In this document: in pieces, positions 1-13,300 of the stretch
Position numbering within the stretch: the first letter of the stretch is position 1
Layout: each line of letters begins with the position of its first letter
DNA from: Chaunax sp. Z400
Lineage: Eukaryota > Chordata > Actinopteri > Lophiiformes > Chaunacidae
Assembly: GCA_037577475.1 (NCBI GenBank)
Contig: CM075184.1
Location: 32,970,594 to 33,034,593 of the forward strand
DNA: 64,000 nt
Direction: 5' to 3'
The notes under the pieces: model-generated
Databases searched by the model: none
Seen by the model: the letters and a program-made list of their open reading frames with translations, nothing else
What the model was told of the DNA's origin: nothing
Translations under genes and position numbers: made by a program

Positions 1-1120
1 GGAACTTTGGAGATAAATTTGCTTTCTTTTGCTTTAATGTTAGCAGCTGGGCTGCAACAACATACTAATTATGACTGTCCATCCTCAGAGCTTTCAAATT
101 CTGCTGTGTTTGGATGCACTGGTGTTTGATAAGGGGACGAGTTATACAGCCTTGTTTACCATTAAAGGTGTGAAAGTAAATGTTAACATGTTAACATTAA
201 CAGCTGATGGATTTATTTGTAGTTTGTAGTCTATTGATCTTGAGATATTTCACTGGTTAATTGGAGATCTGGACCTGCAGGTTGCTCTACATGAAAAGTC
301 AGAGATGAGTGAAGTCAATATTTGTCATCCTCCAGTGACGTGAATGTGTGTCCAACACATCATGACAATCTGTCCCAAGTTTAGAGCTGATCGTTCTCAG
401 AGCTGCACTGATGACTTCATAAAACCTCAGATGATTCTGAGCTCGACAAAAGCGCAAAAATATAGCTTTCATGTCACTAGAATATGAATATAAATATCTC
501 TTTACTTTCACATCGTAAACACTTGGATTGGATCAAGTTGTTTGGAATTTTCTATGATGAAAAATGCTGATTTGATTTGATTTGATTTGATTTCTCTTTA
601 TTTCAAACATGTAAAAAAATAAAACACAAACAAACAAAACAAAAAACAAAAAGCAGATCGACAAAACTAAAAGACAATAAATTGCATCCGCCAACACTTC
701 CTGTATACCACACAATTTACATGCACGAAAAAGGAGTAGGAAACCACGACACCAAGGATCATTGTTCAACAGAACCAATGTTAGCAGTTCAGCATTATCT
801 CATCTTTAATTAGCTGATTTATAATCTTATATTTTATAAATCTTGAGTGTTAGCTGCTGAAACATGAAGCTGAGTGTCTCGTTAAAATAAAACAACATTT
901 TTTAATCAAAATGACCCAACATTTAAATCTCTTCAGCCTCATGCACGTTGTTTAGGATCATTTCAGAATAGCATGTACTTCCTGCTTCGTACATTTGGCC
1001 AGTTTGAAATTGAGCTAGAATTAAAAAGGCTGCAGTTACCCTGAGAGTTTTGTGATATGTGTTATTAAAGAAATCACATAATCTAGCTGAGCCTAAACTT
1101 ACTCTTGTCTTTCCATCACA

Positions 1121-1122
<2 letters not shown>
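1..1122. other. upstream region, no gene seen
   Basis: Ordinary AT-rich sequence. The only structure is a short run of TTTGA units near 571-591. Open frames are short and match nothing recognised. Confidence 0.6.
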
Positions 1123-1202
<80 letters not shown>

Positions 1203-1214
1203 ACACACACACAC

Positions 1215-1253
<39 letters not shown>

Positions 1254-1255
1254 TA

Positions 1256-1287
<32 letters not shown>

Positions 1288-1302
1288 TACATACACACAC
1301 AC

Positions 1303-1358
<56 letters not shown>
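1123..1358. repeat. (CA)n microsatellite with ATAC interruptions
   Basis: About 236 bp of alternating CA, broken in its right half by several TACATAC variants. It produces spurious His-Thr and Cys-Val open frames on both strands. Confidence 0.97.
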
Positions 1359-1362
<4 letters not shown>

Positions 1363-1848
1363 TAACACAAAATAACTCAAGGGTTTACATTGACCCTACT
1401 GCCCTCCCTTCATTTCTGCAGTGATCCATTATTAGCCAGTTTATCTCAGTGACAGGTGGAGCGTCCTCTGTGTGTGACTTCTTACAAATAGTGCTGATAT
1501 GTCTTCTTATGTGTGTCAGCTCACCCAGGAGATATTCCCACTAACCCACAGCCCCCCTGGCTTAACTCCTCTTACTGTCTGTCAATACACACAGGGGAGC
1601 CCCCCCCCCCTTCAGAGGCTGAACTTTATATGATGACTGTGCACAGATAGAGCTGCCAGTATAGTGATGGGTACCTTTCACTTTTAAACCAGCACCCTGT
1701 GGAATACCTCTTTTAAATACTCGACTCTCTCTTTGGCTTATTCTCATGCATATGACGGCAAATTTCATGGTAGGAAGAAGAAGACGAGGAAGAAGGAAAG
1801 CAAGAACATGAACATAAGATTAGTATTAGTATTACCTCTTATTTGTAA

Positions 1849-1866
1849 GGGGGGGGGGGGGGGGGG
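1849..1866. repeat. G18 homopolymer
   Basis: A run of 18 G, prone to slippage and to sequencing error, with the potential to form stacked G structures. Confidence 0.9.
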
Positions 1867-2030
1867 CTGCTCAGTCCCTAATAACTGGCATGTATGAACA
1901 GACAACCTTTTAACTGTCTGCTATTCAAGAGTCAAGAAGTAAAATAGTAAATCCACCAACTGCACTGTAGGTGTACCCTGTTCTGTATATAAAACAACAA
2001 ATATCTAACCTATATCACATAAACACACAA

Positions 2031-2182
2031 CAGCCAACAGCAAACAGTGAATGAAATATTCTGTGTATACATCTTACTGAATAAGGAAATGTGCATGAAT
2101 GTTGGACATATAGTTGGCCCCTCTGTAAAAAATGTGGCCCCTCTATGGCCCCTGATTTAGAAAAATTCTAGATCCGCCACTG
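2031..2182 (-). mobile_element. hAT-like nonautonomous repeat, end fragment (copy A)
   Basis: On the minus strand it begins CAGTGGCGGATCTAGAAT and runs on through two GGGGCCA-type stretches. It matches the first 150 bp of the copy at 14959-15494, which lies in the opposite orientation. The CAGKGGYGGATC end is typical of hAT-type elements. The inner part of this copy is missing. Confidence 0.65.
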
Positions 2183-3593
2183 TTTCAAACCCAGTGTGGT
2201 CACTTTACAAAGTTGGAAAAAGACACCAACCTAAAAAGCTGAGCTGGTGGCTGTTCTGGTCTAATGATGCTCCCAACAGGACTATTAGTGCATTTCTGAA
2301 ACAACACAGCAAAAGATGAGCTGAGGTGTCCCATTGGACTGACTAAGTTTTATCTTTTATTCTACCACTACAGTGGGAAAAATATAAATTACAAATAAAT
2401 ATACAAATATAATTATTGACATGTCCAAATACAATATTTTCACAATGAAATATGACTTAAACAGCTGTCTTGTGATTTTATTTTGAAGTTGGAAAACAGT
2501 CTGAATATATTTTGGGAGGAAAATATCACACAACATTTTTGAGGATATTATTGCATTCTCCCGTTTCATCCGCCTGTTACTGTGCTTCTTATGTACACCC
2601 TGCTGTGTGTGTGTGTCTGTGTGTGTCTGCATCAACCACCCCCAAATAAAACCCCCATAAGACCAGAGGTTCATGCTGGGCAGAGATGACAGATGAACCC
2701 GACTGAAGGAACTGAGACAAGTTGAACATTTTAGTTCACACTGGATCTGCACTATATGACGGTGTTGTGTTTTTAAGTCAATAATGTCCATAAAATAGAA
2801 AAAAATAGAAAAACCTTTGCTCAGCTTTGACGAAAGATAAACTAATAACACAAATCTGTATCTGTAGCAAAAAGGAAAACTAGTATCAAGAGAAATTGAC
2901 TGTTTTCACCAAAAACAGAAGAATCTGACACCAGGGCAGCCTATTAATCCAGAGTGATGTCTGTACTTGTCATATCATGGCCTCTGAAGCTGTCAGAAAA
3001 CAAATTGTAACTCGTTTTCCACATATCAGACACATTTAAGCGCTCAGTGAAAGGTTGTTTTTGTCCTCACTGCTGCTCAGAAACAGCAGCCCAAGGCTTT
3101 TTGCACTCAAACACATTTTGGTCTTTTGAAATAGGAAAAAAGAGTCAACATGTGATTGCACAAGGCCAGTGTTTTTTCACGGTCAAATGTTTCTTCAGGT
3201 GTTTGAAACAAGACCTAACAATATTTGATAAAGCAACTGAATACATTTTAGACTTACTTCTGAGCTTGTAAAGGATTTCTTGTTACCCCTGTGGTGTAAA
3301 ATTGGTGCACACAGTGCAAGCACAGGAATTCCACTCAACTAATCTACTCAAGTATTTGTAATTTATGAAGCACCTTTCATGATGAAGCCAATGCTTATAA
3401 AAACAGACTGCATGTCAGTGCGTGACTTTAGTTTCTTATTCCTAATTACTTTTTTGGGTTAAGCTTTTGTGTTTGAGTCCTTGTTATCTGTCTACCTATC
3501 TTCTTATCTGTACTGCCTGTACGTCATACTACTCAGTTCCCCATGAAGTGTCCCTTGAGAAATCCACTTAGCAATGCAATTTGTGGCTGCAGT
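2183..3593. other. no gene seen
   Basis: AT-rich sequence. The 164-codon open frame on the minus strand (2357-2851) has biased, low-complexity composition and no family resemblance. A short TGTGTG run lies near 2606. Confidence 0.55.
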
Positions 3594-3800
3594 TCGATCT
3601 CCCTGTGGCACACCTTTATTTGCTAAATGAATCTGTAATGGAGCTCACCTCCACAGGAGCCTGGTGCCCTCTGCTGGTAGGTGGGCACGAATCAAATCAT
3701 GAGTAGTGCATACCTAAATCTAATAGATTGTTCCTTGGGCCATACCCTACCTCGCCAAAAAATTTCGTCAAAATCCATCCGTAGTTTTTTTTTAGTAATC
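3594..3800 (+). repeat. dispersed repeat, family R1 (copy 1)
   Basis: It shares long stretches with 51222-51500 in the same orientation, for example ATCTCCCTGTGGCACACCTT, GGAGCCTGGTGCCCTCTGCT and the later CCTTGG..CCGTACCCTA-like part. The second copy has an extra segment of about 80 bp in the middle. I do not recognise the family. Confidence 0.7.
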
Positions 3801-3935
3801 CACCGATTTCCAGCAGAGAAATCAGTGTTTCTCCCTCTGGTTGGGGGTGAGTTGCTGCCTCAAGATATACCCCGGATAACCAGAAGAAAAAGGATGGAAG
3901 GCTGGAGTAGGATGCATAAAGGCAACAGTCAAGTA

Positions 3936-4103
3936 GATGATTTCAGGCATTTTAACCTTTAATTGATAAGGACAGCTGAAGAGGTGACAGGAAATGCCAG
4001 AGTGGGGAGAAGACATGCAGCAAAGGGCTATGGGCGGAATCAAACCTGCGCCGCCCGCTAGAAGACTAGCATTATGTGCTATCTACTGAGCTAAACGTGC
4101 CCC
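3936..4103 (-). mobile_element. tRNA-derived SINE, antisense
   Basis: The minus strand starts GGGGCACGTTTAGCTCAGTA, holding an A-box-like TAGCTCAGTAGATAG, and then GGTTTGATTCC, a B box. It continues into a GCATGTCTTCTCCCCACTCT body and a TCAATTAAAGG tail. Pol III internal promoter boxes at tRNA spacing identify a tRNA-related SINE head. It is not a functional tRNA, because it has no clean cloverleaf. Confidence 0.7.
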
Positions 4104-5854
4104 AGGTTGTGATTTTAATGCGAACCCTAGCATACACATGATATTTCAATGCAACTCTAATCACCTAGTAATTACTCTAATTGTCTTTTGTAATGATTTG
4201 AACAATCATCATTTTACCTGCTATTTGTTGCTACAACTGACTCTCACTTATAGTAATGATGAGTCTAGAAACTTTTAAAAGTATAGCATTAATAGTCAAA
4301 GTCAAACAGTTTGAGAACATACTCAGTAACACCACACAAAATCCATATGGTCAGATACATTCCTGATTGAACCTTTGAAGCCCAGTGCTTAATCAGCGTT
4401 ATACTTAGGCTTCTAATCAATGTAAAGGTGGGGATGGAGCGGGGGTGCAGCCTGCCTGACAAATTACAGAGAGTGAGTTGTGTTTCAGAAATACCTCACA
4501 GCGGCTCGGTTGCCTGACAGGTTTCACTCATGAATTACGCAGCTGACATCGCCGCACTCTCAGGAGAAAAGTTCCTGCTGGGATGTCGAGAGTTTGCATC
4601 AGTTGCTGGTTCTAGCAGACCGTGATAAAAGCTCATTGCCTTCACCGCCTTCTCTATCTATGACAGCACTTTTAGACCTAAATCCCTCTCAAGTCTGGGT
4701 GTTTGGATTTAAACACAGTAGGCTAACAAAGAAAAGCAGATTGTGAGGTTTCATCACTTCATCTCTGACTGCAGTATGTGTGATTGAAAAAGGCAGAAAC
4801 CCCGTCGACCGTGTCAGTAACTGTTGTCAGTCAATGTCCAGATTAGTCGCCGTGTCTTTCCCAGCCCACACATCGCAAAGTCCACTTCAGGATCTTCGGT
4901 CTTCATAACAGAGAGGCAGAAACTGGGGCATTGATGTTTCAGAAGCCCCTTAGTATGTATGTGTGAGATCATATCAACTATTAATGATCGGCAGACCCAC
5001 AGCCTCATTCAGGCGCACGTTCAAAGGGAAAGTACCCAGCAGTCATTATACAGCTTGTACTCATTATGCAGTATTGTAAATGGATCCTTTCAGTTGCAGG
5101 ATGTGTACTAGTTTGTCTATTAGCACTGCAAGATACTTGAGAAGAGTTAGTTTTGTGTCACACTGTGTACGCTCAATGTGTCATCTGGGAAAGCAGGTCA
5201 ATTACTGGGGGGGTTTATTTTTCTAATCATGGTGGATAGATTTGTGGTGTAAACTGGAATTAACTCATCTTATACGCTTATGTGCCTACAGAAACTCAAC
5301 GGATAAGACCGGTAGGCACCATTTATGAAACTGGACAGATTTTTGTTTCTTGTCAGTGTTTTTTGTTTTTTTTTAAACTTTTTTTACACTAATTACTTCA
5401 GTTTAAGAAAATCAAACCTTTTTACAAGCCCATCTCTGAAAACGACATACAAACAGTTTCAGAGTTGGCCTGAATTTCAACTTTGTCCCACATTGTTTGG
5501 GGAGACCAAGGAGTGATCACAGTCCAATCAGCTGCTTCTAGAAACTTTGGTTGTGAAGCTGCAGAAGAGGCATGTGTCTATAGTAAAAAGTAGCTTGCGT
5601 ACCTACAATTCTCTCTGCAAACCATATTGTCCTCGTCTTCCAAATCCATATATGCTACCATCTTTTTTCTGCACACGATCAAGCCTTGTACGCATAGCGA
5701 ACCCTCTGCTAGCAAACAAACTTCTCCTTCCTCTTTAGTAAACAAACTATAACTAAACTGCTGTTCATTACATCTTACATCTACTTTAACATTGCCAGAT
5801 TGTCACACTCCAAGCCGTTCAGAGTGAGAATCCAGGTGCACCCTCTAGGCGGAG
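4104..5854. other. no gene seen; unique sequence
   Basis: Largely single-copy in appearance. 4400-4680 is more GC-balanced and free of repeats, which could reflect constrained noncoding DNA, but nothing in it can be named. Confidence 0.45.
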
Positions 5855-6850
5855 ACACTCGGGCTGCAGTTCAGTGATTTATTATCCAAAAATCCAGTAA
5901 ATGCTCAAGGGTCAAAACCATAAAGCAGCTAAAAATAGAAAACAAAGTCCAATAGGAATGAGGCAGAGATTAGGTCCAAAAACACAGGCAGTAAGTTCGG
6001 TACCCGTATATCCCAGAGGTCCAAGGCAAACAAATAAAAAATACACAAAGGCAGAGACAGAAACCATAGAACTGGCAAAGGAAAAAAAAACAAGAAAACT
6101 TACTGCCAATACAGGGAACACCAGGAAAATGGCTGGGACGTGATGGGAAACAGGAATCACACAGACTAAATACACTGGCATAACGGGGGAATGACAAACA
6201 GGTGACACAGGGAGGAGGAGCCAATCAGAGACAGGTGAGACAGTCAGAGACAGGTGAGACAATCAGAGACAGGTGAGACAGACAGGTGAGACAATCAGAG
6301 ACAGGTGAGACAGACAGGTGAGACAGTCAGAGACAGGTGAGACAGTCAGAGACAGGTGAGACAATCAGAGACAGGTGAGACAGACAGGTGAGACAATCAG
6401 AGACAGGTGAGACAGACAGGTGAGACAGTCAGAGACAGGTGAGACAATCAGAGACAGGTGAGACAGTCAGAGACAGGTGAGACAATCAGAGACAGGTGAG
6501 ACAGACAGGTGAGACAATCAGAGACAGGTGAGACAATCAGAGACAGGTGAGACAGACAGGTGAGACAATCAGAGACAGGTGAGACAATCAGAGACAGGTG
6601 AGACAGACAGGTGAGATAATCAGATACAGGTGAGACAGACAGGTGAGACAGTCACATACGAGAAGTTAAAGGGGAAGACACAAGAGGGATACAACGATAG
6701 GGTCTACAATGACACAGAGGGAAAGGGAACAAACCAGAACTGAAAACAGACTAAAACTGAGACAGGGGAACCAAAAGGTCAAAACAGATCAGAGACGCCA
6801 GGAAGTGTAAATCAAAAAACACAGCATGGAATAGACTTCAAAATAAAACA
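5855..6850 (-). repeat. interspersed repeat hosting a minisatellite
   Basis: It has an A-rich composition with many short motifs of the type AAAACAGACTAAAACTGA, CCAGGAAAATGG and ATTTATTATCCAAAAATCC. The region at 37060-37620 has the same style and partly the same motifs. Both look like degraded copies of a retroelement-type repeat read backwards. The family is not recognised with certainty. Confidence 0.4.
6222..6653 (+). repeat. 19-bp/13-bp minisatellite (GACAATCAGAGACAGGTGA)
   Basis: Two unit types alternate irregularly: a 19-bp unit gacaRtcagagacaggtga and a 13-bp unit gacagacaggtga. The short unit looks like the long one with six bases removed. The array ends in slightly diverged units (gataatcagatacaggtga). 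Every unit contains CAGGTGAG. Confidence 0.95.
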
Positions 6851-6954
6851 GGAAACATTAACACGTTGATTGAAAATGACAGAGAAATGGCTTCTTTCAC
6901 CATTTCCCACCTAGATGTACTTCTGTTGTTACCTTGACCAGGTGAATTCTTTTC

Positions 6955-7122
6955 TTTTATTTAATAATTACTTTGAGTTGGATGTTCAGTGATACAGATT
7001 TTTTTAATTTATTTTTTGACTCAGATGGTCAGGCCAAAAGTTACCCATGATTAATCGCCTATCGGCTTCTTCCTGCTGCGTACTATGGTTATTATATCAG
7101 CCTATCGGTCGACCCCTGAACT
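6955..7122 (+). repeat. dispersed repeat, family R2 (copy 1)
   Basis: It shares an ordered set of diverged blocks with 9436-9724: TTTGAGTTGGATGTTCAGTG, TTAATTTATT, ATTAATCGCC..GGCTTCTTCCTGC and a TATCGGTCGACCCCT end. It is old, and its class is not identified. Confidence 0.5.
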
Positions 7123-9435
7123 CAACCCATAGTTCTGTTACCTAAACCTAATAAAACTGCAACTGTTACATTACATATTGTTACCATTATGGTCACCAGA
7201 TGATGTCTCTGCTCTCCAGAGGTTTAACATGCATATAAGTGTGAAATCATGTTATTTGTAAAGCAGGTTGATGATTGGCTCGTCTGTTGAGACTGCTCTG
7301 GTCTGATCCCGGCCCTCGAAAACAGCCTTATTGGATCTGAACAACTAAAAATATCACCTCTTTGAATGTTATTAGATTAAATATGGCACAGGTCATTGTT
7401 CACCTCATGAATCGTCTCACAGTGAAGCACAGATGAAGCAAAGTGATTTGTTTTTTCTCTTTGCAAGAGGTTTTTGTGACTTGTCAACATGATTGAGGGC
7501 ATTTAGATGATTAAAGTAACACAGTTGGATATTTGTTCTATAATTCAAAACACCATCAATCCCACCTGGTTACGAATCAGACACAGAGCACAGGAAGAAG
7601 CCTATATTTACTCTGAAATGCTGCTATTTTTCAGGCAGAACATGGAATTGATGGCCGAGTCACATGGTGAAATCTTGTTTTTTTTGGACAGCCATTAGTT
7701 TATGTTGCTGACAGTTTATGTGAACAAGAGTTTGAAACATAACTGCTCATGAAAGTCCCGTAACAGTCATTAAATCTTCCTTCTATAGAGAACAGAACAT
7801 CTCAGTTTGCCTTCAAAGAGCTACGTTGGCAGAATTGCTTGTTATTCCGCTAATGCAGCAGTGAGGGTTGGATTTTGCTGTATTTTAAGAGGTTGTGCTG
7901 TTTTGTTGTGTAACATGTTTACAGGGATGATGGATGCTTTTCACTCACCCACTGCCCTCACCAGGCTTCTCTGTCCTGCGAGGCAGAAATGCTTTCTCAG
8001 CTCTCTCTTGTGTTCCTCCTAAAAAAAAAGAAAAGCTATTACCTCATTGTCGCTGATACCAAGAGGGAACAGCAAAACAGGCAAAGCTTATGTTTTCCTG
8101 GGGGCTAATTATACATTAAGTTCCAGTTAAATGGCCCCAGGAGCAGAAGTTATTACAGACTGTAAGGGGTTATAGGAGGCGAGGTGTGGCCTGCATCGCA
8201 CCTCCACAAGGTCTTTGTTGTAGCATCTTGAATTTTTCCCCATTGTCTCTTCTGATAAAACATTATAAAAGCATCCCAGTTCAGCAGGTTTTAGATTTCC
8301 AAGTTTAAACAGAACTTTGTATGAAAGCTGTGAAGAAGTTAGTCCAGACTAGAGATGTCAGGACAGCTGTATCTGCTCTGCATGCTGCCTGCTTGTTGTG
8401 GTTGTACAATGATGTGATGTCAGGATTTATGATGACTATGATCTCCGTGCAGAACTCTCATTTCATCATGTGACCGGTCCAGTGTATCCTGAAGGTTCAC
8501 GTACATGATTACGCTATTCAGGCTGAAATAGACGTGCTGTAGGGAATGTGTGCATCACATTTCACTCTGGACAGCAAACACTTCATCAGCTGCTCACATT
8601 CTGTTATTGATGGGATGAAGAAAAGAAAAAAGAAGGCCTCAATTTTGGGCCACATTTGAAGGATGTTTCAAAATGGGATAGTCTTGTTGTGCCGCTGTGA
8701 CACGTTTTGGTCTACAAATACAGCCTTCAAAGAATGAAGCTACGCACAGCTAGTGCCTCAATTCCACATACACTATTGTATATGCTGCCACATTGCTCAG
8801 AATAGTCCCCAACAAATGCACAACAGTGAGCAGCTGTTTAAAAAAAAGAAATAAAACAATATATTTGTCACCCCTTTTAAAAAGTTTTACATCTTACATA
8901 GTAACCAGCGGCCAATGACCTGAATGCTACAGTGCATTGTTCATTTCCCCTCAAAGGAACCCCAGTTTAGTGAGGTTCCAATAAACCTTCATATGCACAC
9001 ACAGCATGCATCATGTGGTCGCAACAATCAGCATCAGCTGATTTTAATTGACTTCATTTTGCTTTATGCTTTTGTTTCTATTTTAAACCAGTCTAACTTA
9101 GAAACCTGTGACATAAAGACACTAAAGACATTAAAGACACTGATGATGTCACTGCATTATCACATATTTCAAATGTTGTCTTCACTGACATTAATTAACA
9201 ATCATTAATTATGATCATTCTCAACATATGAGATTTGGTCACATTTGACTTGTTAACCAACCCACGCCTATAAAAGTCACCAAAACTGGGGACAGTTGTG
9301 GACTGATGGGGGACACACGGGTTAATGATTGTTCTGTCTCTTTGTTTTTATTAGTGATTATTAAATGTTAATCACGAACAAAAAATAGGGCCTTTTTCCT
9401 TCATACCACACAAACTTAGTGGTGCATTTTTAAAT
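7123..9435. other. no gene seen
   Basis: AT-rich sequence with a few short chance frames and no repeats longer than homopolymer runs. Confidence 0.5.
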
Positions 9436-9724
9436 CCCTTGAGTTTACTTTGAGCTTGATGTTCAGTTCCTAATTTGCAGTGTATGTTAGGTATTTATCA
9501 CCTTGAGTTTGACATTTAGTGTTCCAGATTGATTTATTTGGGTATTTATTACTGCGTTATCCAGTTTCTAATTAAAGGCAAAGATTGTTGATTTCCTACA
9601 GGGTTGGACTTCTTCTCTCCAAGGAGGAGGGTGGCGTTGTATTGGCCAATTAATCAGTTACTGGCTTTTTTTCCTGCACCAAACTCTCATATCGGCCTTT
9701 AAATCCACTATCAGTTGACCTCTT
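9436..9724 (+). repeat. dispersed repeat, family R2 (copy 2)
   Basis: The longer relative of 6955-7122, ending ATCGGCCTTTAAATCCACTA then TCAGTTGACCTCT. Same orientation. Confidence 0.5.
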
Positions 9725-10297
9725 GTTTGAAAGACAAATGTGTCTGAAATCCTCCGCTCCACTTGGACCCTTCAACCTCTCTTGTTAAGAGGTCACTGAT
9801 GTGACATATGGTGCTGTATGATATTAAATTCTGCAGAGAAGTGAAGGAGGGCACTGCTAATGATTACTGGAACGCCCTGCTGGTCTTCTCATCTCATAGA
9901 AGACCAGAGTTGTCCTGTAGCACATTATGCATGAGGGCCATGCATTGTAATTCTAATAAAGTTCTCACTTTGTAGTTTGTGTGACCTGTAAAGTTTCCTG
10001 AGCTGTTGTTGAGCCTGTTTTGCAAGTTTAATAAGAGCTGATATTTGAAAACCATCTGCAGTGAAATACAAAAAAAACCCTTAATCAACAAAAGTAGCGT
10101 GTCTTAAAGATAGAAGGGACTAAAGTGATCAATGTATTGATCAGGCTCCAACACCGTCAATACCTTCCCTCCATCCTCAGCTCCCCTTTCGCCCATATGG
10201 TGACCATTGATCAGGATGAGATGAAGGGTGAATGGGAGGATTAGGGTGATTTTACAGATTGGTGTGTTGCCAGTTGAGTGTGGATCTTAAAGATGCT

Positions 10298-10338
<41 letters not shown>

Positions 10339-13300
10339 GCCTCATATCAATCACTGAGGTGATGCTCCACTCATTTCACTATTATAATAACACACAACAA
10401 TCCATCTCCAGTCTGAACAGTTCCGTCGGTTCCAGCACATCTGTTCCACTTCCTCTAGGATTTGTGTGACTTATTATGTTTTCTCCTGAGTCCCATTCTA
10501 GTTTATTACATGTTTGAAGATAACATTTCTTTGACTAGTATTTCATTTAACTAGTTTATTTATTGAAACACATAAAGCTTGGTTCAAATGTTCTCAAAGC
10601 GTATTGACCCTCTAATGCTCTATCCTTTTAACAATTAAGGATCACTGAACGCATATTTAGTAGCGTTTGATTGTGTCTGACAGGCTTTTTAAGCTGTCAA
10701 AATGTGCTGCTTTGCCATCATTTTGGAGTTTAGATTAAGCAAAGAGTCCTGGGAGACCAGTGAGGAGATCGACTGGTCTCTCTCTACTGTCAGCAAACTG
10801 TAACTCTCCATCGGGGGGGTGGCTGAGTATTGACCACAGGGGAGCATACTGGTCAATGAAGCTTTGAGTCACATGTTAAAGGTCTGTGTGGTTGCAGTCT
10901 GAGGGTGTGTGGACATGTTTTGGTCGTGGCTGTGGATGTGAACGTTGTGGGGAAAAGCTGGGGTCATCATTAAACTGGGGGGGGGATGATGACCTTTGCT
11001 AAGCATTCACTAAAGCAGCCCAGGAGATAGACGTATCCACGGTGCCATGCAGTGACAACAGAACTGTTGGACCTGTGTCCTCCCTTACATCCTCTTCTCT
11101 CTAGCTGCACTGTGATTTTATTCATTATTTACATAAAATACCAGTTTTATGAAAATAAATCCTGAAGAATTCCAACAATGACCAAAACAAAAATGACCCG
11201 ACACTCACTGATGATGCAAAATGACACAGTTTAGTGATGGAATCCAAGCTGAAGCACTCCCTGAAGAGTGACTTTGTCTTCTCATTGAATAGTTGCTGAC
11301 AATACAGACGTCAGCATCTTTCTGCCACCCGCCTTTATAAAGGCACTGAGGTATGTGTGACCAAACTAATTCATCAAAGATCCACAAATACCACATTAGC
11401 TGGGAAGCAGGGATGAAATGCAATGATGAGTTTACAGTAGAGTTACTCATTTTTAAAATTTACACACTGGTATTTCATGAAAATAAAAACTTATTTGCAT
11501 TTCCTTCAGTCAACGTTTTGGAAATTATTTTTAAAGTCTGGATGGAAAAAAAATCCAGATATTCCCAGTTGAAAACTGACTGTAAAGAAAATGAATCTGA
11601 TTTAAGGGAAAAGACAAAAATTAACAGTATCTCAGTATAATATAATCCTATGGGAATCACAATCTGATCTAATCTTAATCTGAATTTTTATACAGAAAAC
11701 TAGAGAAGTGCTCAGACAGTGCATATCTCTGCCAAGGCTGCAAAAAATGTCCTATGCCTCAAAACCTAATCACCTCTGTCCCATTCCAAGAGTCACCTCT
11801 CCATAAAATGTCATTGAAATCTGTGGAATTCTGCTTCTGACAAACAGACGGCGATCGTAAAAATCAGAGAGTGATTTATTAATTAAATCTATTAAAACTT
11901 GAGCAATAAGGAAATATTATCTGGTCAATGCCATAACAAAAACTCATAACAAATGTTCATCAATTACTTAAAAAAATAATACCGTTTAACATTATTAACA
12001 TAAAATAGAATTATTCACATCGACGGATCCATCCAAAAAGAACTACAATTCAAAACAGCCGTTAAATTGGAAATTCTAAACCTACACTTAAATATTTGGT
12101 AATATTTTACTATAAATAACAAAAAATATTAGCAATCTAATTGATAAATAATTATCAATTACATTAATAATACATATTGATGATATTTCCTACCTTGCAA
12201 TGTTAACAGAACAAAACAAAAGAAAAGAATCAGCTCCTCCAGCTCTCGTTGGTAATGATGTATAAATCTGTACTTATTTTATATATCATATATATATTAT
12301 CAGGTAACAGGGAAGCTTTTGAGATTAAGTTCTGTTTTGATATAAAGTGTTCTTAACTGGTAGTATATCTAAATCACCACCTCTTCTCTGGAGGGGAATC
12401 CAGAGTATAATATCTGAGTTTCTAAATGTAATCTGAGACCACTGATCCGTTTCCTGACTGTTAACAGGGCTACTTTAGCATCATGTCTTATCCTCTTCCC
12501 CCAATAAACTCATAATACCAGTATCTGCGCCACATCTTGGCAGCTCTGTCTAAGCTCACTGTCAGACAGCTCTGCACTGAACCACCCTGATGCTGAGACA
12601 TCCATCAGGACCGGGGAGAAAATAATGTTTGACTAACAATAAGTGTGTTTTTATTGATCTTCTGTCGCTGCGAGTTGCTGCTCATGAGAAACAGCACCAA
12701 TGAACACAAAGTCTGCATTCATAACATTCATATACTGAACACACACATTACAGAGTCACTCTACTTTTCATGGACTGCAGTGATAAAATATGGCAGAGCT
12801 CAGTTAAAACCACATCTGACTGAATGTTTGATGGCTCTGAATTATCTCCCGGTTTAATCCTGAGGAATATCAGATGGAAGCTCCGACCTTTATGTGCTGA
12901 AACTGAATTAATTAGAAGAAGTGGATTCTCTGCAGTTTTTGGTGTCCTCAGGTGCGTCTAACTAGAAGGTGATGATTAAGACGTTGTTGGAGTTTTGGGG
13001 GAAACTGCATTATGTGGGGTGAAAATCGGCAAGAGGATAATAATGTACTCCTCTCAAAATATTATTTCATGCAAGATGGAATTTATAGAAGTTATTAATC
13101 AATAAGCGTGTCGACTCCTGAAGAAGACACACGGGTCAAAAGAACGTCTTTAAGTCCCCTAAAGACACGTGTTCATTGTAATTCTATGTATTTGTTCTCG
13201 GTCTTGAACACAGACATCCTCACATCCAGTCCGGCTGTTGTCACCCTCAAAGGGTGTTCTCCTTGTGATAATGTCACATTCAGTTTTTGCACAAGGTCAG

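Noticed and set aside
923..1380. Cys-Val and His-Thr rich open frames on both strands
   Set aside because: They are translations of the CA microsatellite.
2357..2851. 164-codon minus-strand frame
   Set aside because: AT-driven composition, no domain, no splice context and no family resemblance.
4030..4103. A tRNA gene on the minus strand
   Set aside because: A and B boxes are present but the acceptor and anticodon stems do not pair properly, and the sequence continues into a SINE body.
6222..6653. CRISPR-like array
   Set aside because: Units are directly adjacent with no unique spacers, and the genome is a vertebrate; it is a minisatellite.
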